The notes: generated by a model not told the origin, from the letters alone. A stretch of 64,000 nt of DNA from Actinomycetota bacterium (GCA_026392825.1 JAPLBF010000008.1:29558-93557), one strand, 5' to 3'. Counted from the stretch's first letter, positions 1 to 10,925 are shown. Program-made: numbers and translations.

Positions 1-71
1 TCAAAACCGTCGATCACAACGGTAATTAGTTCTACCGCTTGCGCTGTTGGGTTCTCTTGAGTCGTTGTCAT
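1..71 (-). CDS. nuoG: NADH-quinone oxidoreductase subunit G, N-terminal fragment (truncated by window edge)
   Basis: Minus strand reads ATGACAACGACTCAAGAGAACCC... = MTTTQENPTAQAVELITVVIDGF; start overlaps the nuoF stop (TAATG). Position directly after nuoF supports the call. Confidence 0.75.
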   Translation of the reverse strand, partial: MTTTQENPTAQAVELITVVIDGF

Positions 72-1351
72 TATGCGTTCGCTCCAGAAAACAGTGTGGA
101 TTTCACCGGATCGAATGGGCAGCCACCGTTTGTTAGGTGAGCAATGTATTCGTCGCGGAAATATTTAATTGACGATGTGATCGGGCTAGTTGCGCCATCA
201 CCTAGTGCGCAGAAAGAACGTCCCATGATGTTGTCGCAGAGATCAAGTAACTTAGCTAGATCATCTTCGGTACCAACGCCATTTTCAAGATCGCGCAGAA
301 TTTGTACCAACCACCAAGTGCCCTCACGACAAGGTGTGCACTTACCGCAAGATTCGTGCTTATAAAATTCTGTCCAACGCAATACTGCGCGAACCACACA
401 AGTGGTTTCATCAAAAATTTGTAGCGCTTTTGTACCGAGCATTGATCCGGCTGCAGAAACACCTTCGTAATCAAGCGGTGTATCTAAATGCGCATCAGTA
501 AATAACGGTGTTGAAGAACCACCGGGTGTCCAGAACTTTAACTTGTGACCGGCGCGGACTCCGCCTGATAGTTCAAGAATTTCGCGCAGGGTAATTCCAA
601 GAGGTGCTTCAAATTGACCAGGGTTTGTAACGTGGCCGGAGAGTGAATAAAGAGTGGTGCCCTTTGATTTTTCAGTACCCATTGACTGGTACCACTCGGC
701 GCCGTTGGCAACAATTGCCGGAACCGATGCAATTGATTCAACGTTATTTACAACAGTTGGTCGCGCATAAAGTCCTGCGATCGCCGGAAATGGTGGACGA
801 AGTCTTGGTTGACCGCGGAAACCTTCGAGTGAATCAAGGAGCGCAGTTTCTTCACCGCAGATATATGCGCCAGCACCAACGTGCAGCACTACATCAATAC
901 CTTTACCAAGGTGTCCGGCTTTGTAGGCATCTTCAATCGCTTGGTTTAAACGGCGAACAACGTGGGTTACTTCACCGCGGATATAAATAAAAGCGTGCTT
1001 TGCGCGAATTGCGTGACAGGCGATTATGCAACCTTCAATTAAAACGTGTGGGTTAGCCATCAAGAGCGGCGTATCTTTACAAGTTCCTGGCTCTGATTCG
1101 TCAGCATTTACAACTAGGTAATGATCTTTCTCATCACCTTGTGGGATAAAGCCCCACTTCATTCCAGTTGGGAATCCTGCTCCGCCGCGACCGCGAAGTC
1201 CAGAATCTTTTACAAGTTGAATAACCGCATCGGGATCCATAGCAAGAGCTTTCGCTGAAGCTTGGTATCCACCGTGACGTGTGTATGCCGCAATTGTGAA
1301 TGAATCTTTCTCATCCCAATGAGCCGAAAGTACTGGAGCTAGCTTTGTCAT
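71..1351 (-). CDS. nuoF: NADH-quinone oxidoreductase subunit F
   Basis: 426 aa ORF with GRGGAGFPTGMKW and the ESCGKCTPCREG Fe-S motif. Confidence 0.97.
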   Translation of the reverse strand: MTKLAPVLSAHWDEKDSFTIAAYTRHGGYQASAKALAMDPDAVIQLVKDSGLRGRGGAGFPTGMKWGFIPQGDEKDHYLVVNADESEPGTCKDTPLLMANPHVLIEGCIIACHAIRAKHAFIYIRGEVTHVVRRLNQAIEDAYKAGHLGKGIDVVLHVGAGAYICGEETALLDSLEGFRGQPRLRPPFPAIAGLYARPTVVNNVESIASVPAIVANGAEWYQSMGTEKSKGTTLYSLSGHVTNPGQFEAPLGITLREILELSGGVRAGHKLKFWTPGGSSTPLFTDAHLDTPLDYEGVSAAGSMLGTKALQIFDETTCVVRAVLRWTEFYKHESCGKCTPCREGTWWLVQILRDLENGVGTEDDLAKLLDLCDNIMGRSFCALGDGATSPITSSIKYFRDEYIAHLTNGGCPFDPVKSTLFSGANA

Positions 1352-1977
1352 TACTTGCCCTCTTTCGAAAGTTTTAAACCAAGAAGAGTTGGTTCGCCTG
1401 CTTGCAGACCTTCATTTGCTTTTCCATCATTTATTCCAGCAAGTACTGCAGATGCTTCTTTCCAAGTAACAAGTGAATTGGGTCCGCGCGTTGGTGGCTT
1501 AGGTGTTCCCTTGCGCATTGAATCGACCAATTCTTTGGCAGATGAAACATCTTGGTTATCGTAAAATTCCCAGTTAGCCATAACGACAGGTGCGTAATCA
1601 CAAGCCGCGTTACATTCGATATGTTCTAGCGAAACTTTTCCATCAGCGGTTACGCCATCGTTTTCAACGCCGAGGTGCTCTTTCAGCGCTGCGAAGATCG
1701 CATCTCCGCCCATTACTGCGCACAAGGTATTGGTGCAGACACCGACGTGATATTCGCCAACTGGCTTGCGCTTGTACTGAGTGTAGAAAGTTGCGACTGC
1801 AGAGACTTCAGCGGTTTCTAAAGTAAGTAACTTAGCGACGAGTTCGATACCTTCATTTGTTACATAACCAGCAATTGATTGCACATAGTGAAGTAAGGGC
1901 ATAATTGCAGAACGGCTGCGTGGATAGCGCTTAATGATCGCATCCATAACTTGCAATTGATCAGGTGTGTAAGCCAT
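1351..1977 (-). CDS. nuoE: NADH-quinone oxidoreductase subunit E (2Fe-2S)
   Basis: 208 aa; thioredoxin-like 2Fe-2S motifs (CTNTLCAVMGG, IECNAACDYAPVV); nuo operon context. Confidence 0.95.
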   Translation of the reverse strand: MAYTPDQLQVMDAIIKRYPRSRSAIMPLLHYVQSIAGYVTNEGIELVAKLLTLETAEVSAVATFYTQYKRKPVGEYHVGVCTNTLCAVMGGDAIFAALKEHLGVENDGVTADGKVSLEHIECNAACDYAPVVMANWEFYDNQDVSSAKELVDSMRKGTPKPPTRGPNSLVTWKEASAVLAGINDGKANEGLQAGEPTLLGLKLSKEGK

Positions 1978-3355
1978 TAGCGGTCAACACCTCCCATCAC
2001 AGGATCGATCGAAGCAACTGCGCCGATGATGTCAGCGACCATTGATCCTTCGCACATTGCAGAAGTTGATTGCAGGTTGTTAAAAGATGGTTCGCGGAAG
2101 TGAACGCGATATGGGCGTGTGCCACCATCAGAGACAACGTGTGCACCGAGTTCACCGCGCGGTGATTCAACTGCTGAATAAACCTGACCTGCAGGAACAC
2201 GGAAACCTTCAGTTACTAACTTGAAGTGATGGATCAAAGATTCCATTGATGTACTAACTTGAAGTGATGGATCAAAGATTCCATTGATGTACCCATAATT
2301 TCGCGGATATGGTTTAGTGAATTACCCATTCCGTCAGCACCAATTGCAAGTTGTGCCGGCCAAGCAATTTTCTTATCGGCAACCATTACTGGTGCGCCTT
2401 CAAGTGATTTAAGTTTTTCAGCGCATTGTTCAATGATGCGTAGCGATTGTTCTAGTTCATTGATACGAATTAAGAAACGACCATAAACATCGCAGGTATC
2501 GGCTGTGACAACATCAAACTTGTAATTCTCGTATCCGGAGTAAGGCTGAATCTTGCGCAGATCAAGTGGCAAACCTGTTGCGCGAATAACTGGACCTGTA
2601 ACGCCAAGAGTTGTGGCACCAGCAAGATCTAAATAACCAATTCCTTCAGTGCGCTTCATCCAGATGCTGTTGCCAACGAGCAACTTCTCATTATCTTTAA
2701 AGCTGTGGCGCAAATCTTTTACAGTTGCCAAGATCTTGTCGACAGCGCCGACAGGAAGATCTTGTGCAACTCCGCCTGGGCGGATGTAGGCCATATTCAT
2801 ACGTAGGCCAGAGATAAATTCAAAGATATCGAGAACTTTTTCGCGTTCGCGGAAGCAGAAGATCATCGGTGAAAGCGCACCTAGTTCAAGTGCGCCAGTG
2901 CCGAGTGCGACCATATGTGAAGAAATTCGGTTGAACTCCATCATCATTACGCGAATAACGTTCGCCTTTTCTGGCACATCATTTGTGATGCCAAGGAGTT
3001 TTTCAACGCCTAAGCAATATGCCGCTTCATTAAACAACGGAGCCAAGTAATCCATACGGGTAACGAATGTTGTGGCCTGGGTCCAGTTGCGGAATTCAAT
3101 GTTCTTCTCAATACCTGTGTGCAGGTAACCAATACCGCAACGAACTTCAGTAACGGTTTCGCCTTCAAGTTCAAGCACCAAGCGAAGCACACCGTGAGTT
3201 GATGGGTGCTGTGGCCCCATGTTTACAACAACGCGTTCTTCTTTTGCTTGACCAATTTCAGTTACGAGTGAATCCCAATCGCCACCGGTTACTGAAAAGA
3301 CAGTACCTTCGGTGGTTTCGCGTGATGATGCATATGGATCCGCGTATGTACTCAC
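1977..3355 (-). pseudogene. nuoD: NADH-quinone oxidoreductase subunit D, split by a frameshift (ORFs 2234..3355 and 1977..2246)
   Basis: The upstream ORF encodes the NuoD N-terminal part ([24 protein letters not shown]) and the downstream ORF the C-terminal part ([45 protein letters not shown]...DPVMGGVDR). The frame is broken by a 38-bp tandem duplication at 2214-2292. Confidence 0.9.
2214..2292. repeat. Exact 38-bp tandem duplication (2 copies plus 3 bp) inside nuoD
   Basis: actaacttgaagtgatggatcaaagattccattgatgt occurs at 2215-2252 and again at 2253-2290 with no mismatches. Confidence 0.98.
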
Positions 3356-3987
3356 TTGTATGTCCTCCGATCTGATGGAGGTGGTGTGACAGCGCCTTTG
3401 TATTCAACGCCAATTCCGCCAAGTGCGTAATCCTTACGTTGTGGATGTCCTTGCCAATCATCTGGCATCAAGATGCGGGTTAGACCAGGATGTCCGTCGA
3501 AGATGATTCCGAACATGTCAAAAGTTTCGCGTTCGTTCCAGTTTGATCCAGCCCATACTTCAACGAGTGATGGAATGTGTGGATCAACATCAGGTACGGA
3601 AACTTCAAGGCGAATACGTTGGTTATTTGTTACAGATAACAAGTGATAAACGGCGTGCAATTCGCGATTGGTATCTTCTGGATAATGAACACCGGATACA
3701 CCCATTGACATTTCAAATTTCAATTTATCGCGCAAGATAAGTGCAACTTCAACTAGGCGTTCGCGTTTAATGTGAAGCGTTAACTCACCGCGATCAACAA
3801 CGACTCGTTCAATTGCATCAGCAAAATCAGGGTATGCGCGCTCTAAATCATCAGCGACTTGATCAAAATATCCGCCAAATGGGCGCTGGGCTGAGCCCGC
3901 GTTAGCTTGGCTGCGAACCAAGCCGCCGTAACCAGAGGTGTCCCCAGTTCCTTGCGCGCCAAACATTCCTTGCTGATTTTCAGTCAT
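3352..3987 (-). CDS. nuoC: NADH-quinone oxidoreductase subunit C
   Basis: 211 aa; contains [42 protein letters not shown], typical of NuoC. Confidence 0.96.
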   Translation of the reverse strand: MTENQQGMFGAQGTGDTSGYGGLVRSQANAGSAQRPFGGYFDQVADDLERAYPDFADAIERVVVDRGELTLHIKRERLVEVALILRDKLKFEMSMGVSGVHYPEDTNRELHAVYHLLSVTNNQRIRLEVSVPDVDPHIPSLVEVWAGSNWNERETFDMFGIIFDGHPGLTRILMPDDWQGHPQRKDYALGGIGVEYKGAVTPPPSDRRTYK

Positions 3988-4542
3988 TTAAGCCAACAAC
4001 CCCTTTAACTGATGGGTTGGAAGAGCGGCCATTGCAGCAGCTTCAACTTCCTTAATAACTTTTTCACGATTAGGTCCGAGTTTTTCATCGTAAATCTGAT
4101 CGTGCAATTTAAGAATTGCATCCATTAACATCTCTGGACGTGGTGGACAACCTGGCAAGTAAATATCAACCGGCACTACGTGATCCACACCTTGCACAAT
4201 TGCGTAGTTATTAAACATTCCACCTGAAGATGCACAAGCACCCATCGCAATAACCCACTTTGGTGCCGCCATTTGATCATAAATCTGACGAAGTACTGGC
4301 GCCATCTTGTTTGAAACGCGACCAGCAACGATCATTAAATCTGCTTGACGTGGGGATGCGCGGAAAACTTCCATTCCAAAACGTGCAAGATCGTAACGAC
4401 CTGCACCTGCCGCCATCATCTCGATCGCACAACATGCCAAACCAAAAGTTGCAGGCCAAAGCGAGTTCTTACGCATATAACCCGCGAGTTTTTCAACCGA
4501 AGTTAAAACAATTCCACTAGGTAATTTCTCTTCTAATCCCAT
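3988..4542 (-). CDS. nuoB: NADH-quinone oxidoreductase subunit B
   Basis: [10 protein letters not shown]...[11 protein letters not shown]...[20 protein letters not shown]...[10 protein letters not shown]. Start trimmed from the 4653 ORF start to the conserved MGLEEK. Confidence 0.96.
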   Translation of the reverse strand: MGLEEKLPSGIVLTSVEKLAGYMRKNSLWPATFGLACCAIEMMAAGAGRYDLARFGMEVFRASPRQADLMIVAGRVSNKMAPVLRQIYDQMAAPKWVIAMGACASSGGMFNNYAIVQGVDHVVPVDIYLPGCPPRPEMLMDAILKLHDQIYDEKLGPNREKVIKEVEAAAMAALPTHQLKGLLA

Positions 4543-4898
4543 TCGAGACCTCCACGGCGCCAGACGTATGCATAAGCAACAAAGACTGTTGCGATAAAGA
4601 TTGCCATTTCGACTAGACCGAATAGCCCAAGTTGATCGAAGGTGACAGCCCATGGATAAAGGAAAACAATTTCAATATCAAAAATAATAAAGAGCATTGC
4701 GGTTAAGAAATACTTAACTGGAAAGCGTCCACCTTGTGCTGCCTGAGGCGATGGCTCGATTCCGCATTCGTAAGCTTCTAACTTTGCGCGGTTGTAACGC
4801 GCTGGCCCAGTGAGCGCTGCGGCCAAGATTGAAAAAACGGCGAACCCAAAGCCAACTGCGGCAATTGCCAGAATCGGAACATATGGATTTGCGCTCAC
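4533..4898 (-). CDS. nuoA: NADH-quinone oxidoreductase subunit A
   Basis: GTG start proposed at [15 protein letters not shown]; contains YECGIEP...[27 protein letters not shown]. Confidence 0.94.
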   Translation of the reverse strand: MSANPYVPILAIAAVGFGFAVFSILAAALTGPARYNRAKLEAYECGIEPSPQAAQGGRFPVKYFLTAMLFIIFDIEIVFLYPWAVTFDQLGLFGLVEMAIFIATVFVAYAYVWRRGGLEWD

Positions 4899-4938
4899 AG
4901 GCGAAATCTTAAGGCGGGCAGCGGGGTGGCGCTCACCG

Positions 4939-5631
4939 TTACGCCTTGACGGCCATGTGAACTGCAACAACCCCAAAAGTCAGGTTGCGCCAGCCAATTT
5001 GGCTCCAGCCAGCGTCTGCGATCTTGGCGGCGAGCGCCTTCTGATCTGGCCAGGCGCGGATCGATTCGGCTAAATAAATATAGGCATCTGGGTTTGATGA
5101 GGTCTTCTTGGCGATCGCCGGCAGGGCGCGCATTAAGTAATTGGTATAAATCTTGCGAAACGGTGCCCAGGTCGGGCTGGAGAACTCGGCTATGACGATC
5201 CGGCCGCCCTTTTTGGTGACCCGTAGGGCTTCCCGTAGGGCTTTATCAGTATCTGAGGTATTGCGCAGGCCAAAAGAGATGGTCACAACGTCAAATTCCC
5301 CATCAGGGAAAGGCAGGTTTAACGCATCGGCGAAGGTAAAAGGAAGGTGCGGGCGTGCTTTACGGCCGGCAGCCAGCATCCCCTGCGAAAAGTCGGCTGG
5401 AATCACATCGGCACCCGCGGCAGCTAGCGGTTCTGAGCTGGAACCGGTTCCTGCAGCAAGGTCGAGGATCTTCATCCCAGGCTTTGGCGCAATGATCGCG
5501 GTGGTCGCCCGGCGCCATCTCTTGGTCTGGCCCAGACTCAATAAATCATTGACTAGGTCATACCTCTTGGCCACGCCATCGAACATTGCGGCGACTTCAT
5601 CCGGGTTCTTATCCATATTTGCGCGCGACAT
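4939..5631 (-). CDS. menG: Demethylmenaquinone methyltransferase
   Basis: [67 protein letters not shown]; UbiE/MenG family. Start placed at [10 protein letters not shown]. Confidence 0.93.
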   Translation of the reverse strand: MSRANMDKNPDEVAAMFDGVAKRYDLVNDLLSLGQTKRWRRATTAIIAPKPGMKILDLAAGTGSSSEPLAAAGADVIPADFSQGMLAAGRKARPHLPFTFADALNLPFPDGEFDVVTISFGLRNTSDTDKALREALRVTKKGGRIVIAEFSSPTWAPFRKIYTNYLMRALPAIAKKTSSNPDAYIYLAESIRAWPDQKALAAKIADAGWSQIGWRNLTFGVVAVHMAVKA

Positions 5632-5692
5632 GAACCCAGTCTCTCGCAAGAGTAGGCTCATCCACAACTTAAAGGCGATTTAAGGAGAATTA

Positions 5693-6283
5693 ATGTCGAT
5701 CTCAACTGGCTCACTTCGCGCCACTGTATTTCCGCGCAGCACTGCGTTGACCCATGCCGCTTTCATAGTCGGTGGCACATTATTTATCGCAGCCCTGGCT
5801 CAAATCGCCATCCCGGTCCCAGGTTCGCCAGTTCCGGTTACGGGCCAAACATTGGCAGTTTATTTAATCGGTACCACTTACGGTGCGCGACTTGGTTTTG
5901 CAACATTTGCTACATATCTATTGGCCGGAATCGCAGGTGCTCCAGTCTTTGCACCTGCCGCAACTGTTGGCCTTGCTCGTCTAACCGGTGCAACTGGTGG
6001 ATATCTAATTGGAATGTTGGTTGCCACATTAGTTTTAGGTGCGCTCGCAGATCGCAAAGCAGATCAAAAGTTTAAAACATCTTTTCCTGCTTTAATTTTC
6101 GGTAGCGTAATTGTCTTTGCCTTCGGATTGATCTGGCTAAATGTTTCACTCAATTTAACTTGGGCTCAGACAATCAGCGCAGGGCTCACACCATTTATTT
6201 TTGGTGAAGTAGTCAAGATTGCAATTACCGCAACTTCACTTCCACTTATCTGGCGCAGAATTTCCAAGAAACTCGCGCGCTAA
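5693..6283 (+). CDS. bioY: BioY family biotin transporter S component
   Basis: Hydrophobic 196 aa protein with QIAIPVPGSPVPVTGQTLAVYLIGTTYGARLGFAT...GATGGYLIGML. Confidence 0.92.
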   Translation: MSISTGSLRATVFPRSTALTHAAFIVGGTLFIAALAQIAIPVPGSPVPVTGQTLAVYLIGTTYGARLGFATFATYLLAGIAGAPVFAPAATVGLARLTGATGGYLIGMLVATLVLGALADRKADQKFKTSFPALIFGSVIVFAFGLIWLNVSLNLTWAQTISAGLTPFIFGEVVKIAITATSLPLIWRRISKKLAR

Positions 6284-6294
6284 AGTATTTCCCT

Positions 6295-7515
6295 ATGCCT
6301 TCCCTTATTCCAGTAACTTCTGCGCGCCTTGGCAATCATCTGCCGTTACTAGAACTTCTACCAGATAACGCACCGCTAACTTGGGTTCGCGGTGGTGATG
6401 GCTTAGTAGGCTGGGGAAGTTATGCATCCACTGTTGTAAAAGGCACAAACCGTTTTGCTGATGCGCGCACCTGGTGGCACCAACAGCTAGAAAAATTTGC
6501 GATTTCTGATTCTGTTCATGCCAGCGGAACAGGCCCAATTCTCTTTACCTCTTTCTCCTTTGATCCAGATGAAGATTCAGTGCTCGTAATCCCCCAAATC
6601 ATCGTTGGAATGCGCAATGGCAGCTCATGGATCACGTGGATTGGCGATCAAGCACAGCCCGAACTCTTAGAAGAAGTCCCACTGCTTCAAGATGCAGAAT
6701 TTAACTGGGGCGATGGATCTTTAAGTCCAGCAGAATGGCAAGTCCGTGTTGCTAAAGCAATTAAGGAAATTGAAGATACCAAGCTGGAAAAAGTTGTTCT
6801 CGCGCGCGATTTAAAGATTAATTCACATCGCCCAATCGATGCGCGAAAAATTCTGCGGAATTTAAGTGCGGAATACCCATCGACTTGGATCTTTGCTGTC
6901 GATGGCCTCGTTGGTGCAACGCCCGAACTTTTACTGCGCCTATCCCGCGGCATGGTTACATCACGTGTTCTCGCCGGAACAATTAGCAAAACAGGTGATG
7001 ACGAAAAAGATTTAGCACTTGCTGCCTCCCTTGCAAGATCTTCTAAAGATTTAGAAGAACACGAATATGCAGTCCGCTCCGTTGCAGATGCACTCGATCC
7101 TTTCTGTACATCAACTAACGTTCCAGAATCTCCTTTTGTTCTGCACTTAGCAAATGTTATGCATCTTGCCACCGATGTAACTGGCGCGTTAATTGAAAGT
7201 AAGAAGAGCGTTGATGCTTTTACCATTTTGGAGAAATTGCACCCATCGGCTGCAGTATGCGGAACTCCAACTAACGTCGCCGCAGATCTGATTAAGCGAA
7301 TCGAAGGAATGTCACGCGGGCGTTACGCCGGCCCCGTCGGTTGGTTAGATGCACGCGGTGATGGCGAGTTAGGGATTGCTCTGCGTTGCGGACAGATCAC
7401 TGTAAATGAGATCCAAATTTATGCAGGATGCGGAATTGTCGCCGGATCTAACCCAGAGAAAGAGTTAAGCGAAAGCAGTGCGAAATTTGCACCAATGCGT
7501 AGCGCTCTAAATTAA
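6295..7515 (+). CDS. menF: Isochorismate synthase
   Basis: Chorismate-binding enzyme motifs: KVVLARDL, PELLLRLSRG, RVLAGTISKTG, LHPSAAVCGTP, RGRYAGPVGWLDARGDGELGIALRCG; adjacent to menD. Confidence 0.93.
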   Translation: MPSLIPVTSARLGNHLPLLELLPDNAPLTWVRGGDGLVGWGSYASTVVKGTNRFADARTWWHQQLEKFAISDSVHASGTGPILFTSFSFDPDEDSVLVIPQIIVGMRNGSSWITWIGDQAQPELLEEVPLLQDAEFNWGDGSLSPAEWQVRVAKAIKEIEDTKLEKVVLARDLKINSHRPIDARKILRNLSAEYPSTWIFAVDGLVGATPELLLRLSRGMVTSRVLAGTISKTGDDEKDLALAASLARSSKDLEEHEYAVRSVADALDPFCTSTNVPESPFVLHLANVMHLATDVTGALIESKKSVDAFTILEKLHPSAAVCGTPTNVAADLIKRIEGMSRGRYAGPVGWLDARGDGELGIALRCGQITVNEIQIYAGCGIVAGSNPEKELSESSAKFAPMRSALN

Positions 7516-7522
7516 CTTAAAT

Positions 7523-9097
7523 TTAGATTGATTCCATCTTGGCATAAAGGCTTTTAATTAGATCAGCGTTAGATTCTCGGTCCGGTACATCGCAGACAAC
7601 AATGCTAATTCCTGAAACTGGTTTCTTAAGCTCATCGCGAAGTTGATCAACTGATGAAATGGTTTTTGCATCCAGCCCCATCGCCTTGGCTATCGCTGCA
7701 GGATCTAAGCCGTGCGGGGTTCCAAAGACTTGCTCAAATCCGTGGGTTCCACGCTGTGGCAAGGTCGAGAAAATTCCGCCACCATCGTTATTAATTACTA
7801 AAATCCGTAGGTTAATTTCTTCCTGATGAATCAATCCGGTGAGGTCATGCAGAAATGATAGATCTCCAAGAACCGCAAATGTTGCGCTGTGGGTGGTGGC
7901 AATACCAAGTGCGGTCGAGATGTTTCCATCAATTCCGGCAAGGCCGCGATTAGCAAATGTCTTAACTCCACTACGTGCCGCACCAAATGCTTCGATATCG
8001 CGAATTGGGCGAGATGAAGCAATAAATAGCGAAGCTCCATCGGGTAAGTGCTGCGATATTTCACGAGCAATAAGCGGTTCAGACCAAGTTGTAATCTCTT
8101 TTACAACTTTAGATGTGCGCTCAGAATACTTAGCCCACTTGGATAACCAATCGGGATCTGCAGGCGACGTGTAAAGCTCAGGGATGTCAGTGAATTTTTT
8201 CTCTGCCATTCGATCAGAATCTACTGTTGCCATACGTGGATCGATTACAAAAGTTGCCCGCGCCGACTTGATAAGTGCATTCACTGAACGAGATAAAGTA
8301 GTTCGCCCAATAACAATAACTGTATCTGGTGCCAAATCTTTTGCAATAGTAGTCGAAGTTAGAAAGAGGCTGGCATGTGCATTTGTATTAGGAAAAGTTA
8401 AAGGATCTTCACTTAAAATTGGCCAACCTAATTGATCGGCAAATTTTGTAACATCTGCAACCGATAACCCACCGCGGTCATGACCAATTACTAACAATCC
8501 ACGCGTTGATTTGCTAGCCAAGGTGCCGGCTTTCTTGCGATCAAATTTTCTAGGTGGGCTAATCTTTAAATCATCTAACCAAGCAGTATCAGCGCTACCG
8601 ATCAACGGTTCATCAAATTGCACATTTAAATGAACTGGTCCGGTTTGCAAAGCATTTAGCGGAAGTTCTAATGGATAGATCGAACCAGAAACATCTGCGA
8701 AGTAGCGAACAGCTTTTCCAAAAATTCTTGCTTGCTCAGTTGTTTGATTGGCACCGGTGCGGCGTAGTTCAGCTGGACGGTCAGCGGTGATCACAAAAAG
8801 CGGAATATTTGAGTGTGAGGCTTCAAGAACTGCGGGGTGGTAATTAGCAACTGCGGTTCCACTGGTGCAAATTACCGGCACCGGAAGATTTGTTGCTTTC
8901 GCCAGACCTAAGGCATAAAACGCGGCAGTTCGCTCATCAATTCGGATATGTAATTTAATTAAACCTAGATCTTGCGCAGTTACTAACGCGAGCGATAGCG
9001 GTGCGTTACGAGATCCTGGAGAAATAACCGCATCGGTAATTCCGGCTTCAATGATCTGTCTGACGATAACGCGAGCTAGTTTTGTTGCATCACTCAT
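7523..9097 (-). CDS. menD: 2-succinyl-5-enolpyruvyl-6-hydroxy-3-cyclohexene-1-carboxylate synthase
   Basis: VISPGSRNAPLSLAL, RIDERTAAFYALGLAKA, TSGTAVANYHPAVLEA; ThDP site with NNDGGGIFSTLPQ. Confidence 0.95.
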   Translation of the reverse strand: MSDATKLARVIVRQIIEAGITDAVISPGSRNAPLSLALVTAQDLGLIKLHIRIDERTAAFYALGLAKATNLPVPVICTSGTAVANYHPAVLEASHSNIPLFVITADRPAELRRTGANQTTEQARIFGKAVRYFADVSGSIYPLELPLNALQTGPVHLNVQFDEPLIGSADTAWLDDLKISPPRKFDRKKAGTLASKSTRGLLVIGHDRGGLSVADVTKFADQLGWPILSEDPLTFPNTNAHASLFLTSTTIAKDLAPDTVIVIGRTTLSRSVNALIKSARATFVIDPRMATVDSDRMAEKKFTDIPELYTSPADPDWLSKWAKYSERTSKVVKEITTWSEPLIAREISQHLPDGASLFIASSRPIRDIEAFGAARSGVKTFANRGLAGIDGNISTALGIATTHSATFAVLGDLSFLHDLTGLIHQEEINLRILVINNDGGGIFSTLPQRGTHGFEQVFGTPHGLDPAAIAKAMGLDAKTISSVDQLRDELKKPVSGISIVVCDVPDRESNADLIKSLYAKMESI

Positions 9098-10041
9098 TTA
9101 AGTAACGCTCCGACTCTCATGATGCGATTCTTCCACCATTCATATCGTTCTGGTGACACATCAAGGCCATCTAACTTTGGAGATATCTGACCTAAAGTGA
9201 TTTTTCCATCGCTAATTTCATGCGCTGCAACATCGCTGGCTAAAAGTGATCCTGTGGCCAAACCACAGTCAAAGGTGAGATCACTAATTGATGCCGCAAG
9301 TTCAAGTCCGTACTCAATTCCGATGGCGCTCTCTAGCGCACTTGAGACAACTACGGGCAGGCCGTGATGGTTTGCAATGTCGAGGCAGCGTTGAATTCCT
9401 CCGAGTGGTTGAACTTTTAGCATCACCACATCTGCGGCATCGGTGAGATCAACGGCAAATGGATCACTCGCTTTGCGAATGGCTTCATCTGCAGCGATAC
9501 GCAGTGGAATCTTTATCTTGCGCTTAAGTTCACGGAGTTCTTCAACAGTTGCACAAGGTTGCTCCACGTATTGAAATGGCCCAATCTCTTCGTAATACGC
9601 GTATAAATGAGTGAGTGCTTCTTCTACAGACCACAGACCGTTGACATCAATGCGGATTGCAGCCTTTGGTGCATTGGAAAAGACTCGGGCAACTCGGACT
9701 ACATCTTCAGTGAGATTGCGCCCCACTTTTACTTTAAAAGTTTTGGCGCCTGAAAAAGTTCGCATAAGAGATTCGATCTCTTTTTTATCGTTTAACTCCG
9801 GAATTATGCCGTTGACTGCAATGGCATCGCGATATCGCGCGGGGCGAGCAACTGTCGCTGCTTCTATTGCGCTAGTGAGCCACGGCCGGCATTCGTTATC
9901 GTCGTATTCCAGAAATGGTGAGAACTCCCCCCAGCCTTGCGGGCCTTGCATAAGTGCAACTTCACGAACTGTTACACCACGAAAATTGGTGCGCGTTGGA
10001 AGTGCAATTACTCGAAGGGTTTTAAGAAGGTCATCAAGCAT
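9094..10041 (-). CDS. menC: o-succinylbenzoate synthase
   Basis: Enolase-superfamily motifs (KVKVGR, IRIDVNGLWS, VEQPC, AADEAIR, VMLKVQPLGGI); overlaps menD. Confidence 0.92.
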   Translation of the reverse strand: MLDDLLKTLRVIALPTRTNFRGVTVREVALMQGPQGWGEFSPFLEYDDNECRPWLTSAIEAATVARPARYRDAIAVNGIIPELNDKKEIESLMRTFSGAKTFKVKVGRNLTEDVVRVARVFSNAPKAAIRIDVNGLWSVEEALTHLYAYYEEIGPFQYVEQPCATVEELRELKRKIKIPLRIAADEAIRKASDPFAVDLTDAADVVMLKVQPLGGIQRCLDIANHHGLPVVVSSALESAIGIEYGLELAASISDLTFDCGLATGSLLASDVAAHEISDGKITLGQISPKLDGLDVSPERYEWWKNRIMRVGALLK

Positions 10042-10046
10042 AAGGA

Positions 10047-10925
10047 CTAAGGACGCTTAGGGAACTTTCCGAAATCGGGAGCGCGCTTTTCTTTATAAGC
10101 ATCGCGGCCTTCTTGGCCTTCTTCGCTTAAATAAAATAGCAAGGTGGCATCGCCAGCAAGTTGTTGAATTCCGGCTAGGCCATCATCGGCGGCGTTCATT
10201 GCAGATTTAAGTAAGCGCAGCGCAAGTGGAGAATTGCGTAACATCTCGCGGCACCACGAAACTGTTTCGGCTTCCAACTCTTTGAGTGGAACAACGGTGT
10301 TAACCAATCCCATAGCGAGCGCTTCTTGCGCATCGTATTGGCGAGTCATAAACCAAATCTCGCGCGCTTTCTTTTGTCCGACACTTGCCGCAAGTAAACC
10401 TGAACCGTAACCACCATCGAATGAACCAACCATCGGACCGGTCTGACCGAACTTGGCGTTATCTGCCGCGATTGTTAAATCACAGACAACGTGCAGAACA
10501 TGTCCGCCACCAATTGCCCAACCAGCAACCATTGCAACAACTGGTTTTGGTGTGCGACGGATTTGAATTTGTAGATCTAAAACATTTAGACGGCCGATAC
10601 CTTTTTGTGCAAGAGGATCTTCACCGAGATATCCATCATCGCCACGAACGCTGATGTCACCTCCAGAACAGAACGCTTCATCGCCGGTTCCAGTAAAGAT
10701 GATTACGCCAACTTCAGAATTATCACGAGCTAATGAAAATGCTTCTTGCAATTCAATAATTGTTTGGGGGCGAAATGCGTTTCGAACATCGGGGCGATTA
10801 ATTGCAATCTTGGCCATGCCTTCGCCAACTTGGTAGGTGATATCCGTAAATTTCTCTCCACCTGCGCCGGTTGCCCAGGCAGGGATGCTTCGGTTACCAA
10901 ATTCACGCTTGATCGGCTTGCTCAC
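10047..10925 (-). CDS. menB: 1,4-dihydroxy-2-naphthoyl-CoA synthase
   Basis: Crotonase-fold: [70 protein letters not shown]. Confidence 0.96.
   Translation of the reverse strand: MSKPIKREFGNRSIPAWATGAGGEKFTDITYQVGEGMAKIAINRPDVRNAFRPQTIIELQEAFSLARDNSEVGVIIFTGTGDEAFCSGGDISVRGDDGYLGEDPLAQKGIGRLNVLDLQIQIRRTPKPVVAMVAGWAIGGGHVLHVVCDLTIAADNAKFGQTGPMVGSFDGGYGSGLLAASVGQKKAREIWFMTRQYDAQEALAMGLVNTVVPLKELEAETVSWCREMLRNSPLALRLLKSAMNAADDGLAGIQQLAGDATLLFYLSEEGQEGRDAYKEKRAPDFGKFPKRP

Noticed and set aside
144-990. Small + strand ORFs antisense to nuoF (and many similar 60-120 aa ORFs in the track opposite nuo, clpC, nadB, folP, etc.)
   Set aside because: Low-complexity, basic or frame-shadow translations fully contained in strongly supported genes; no family features.
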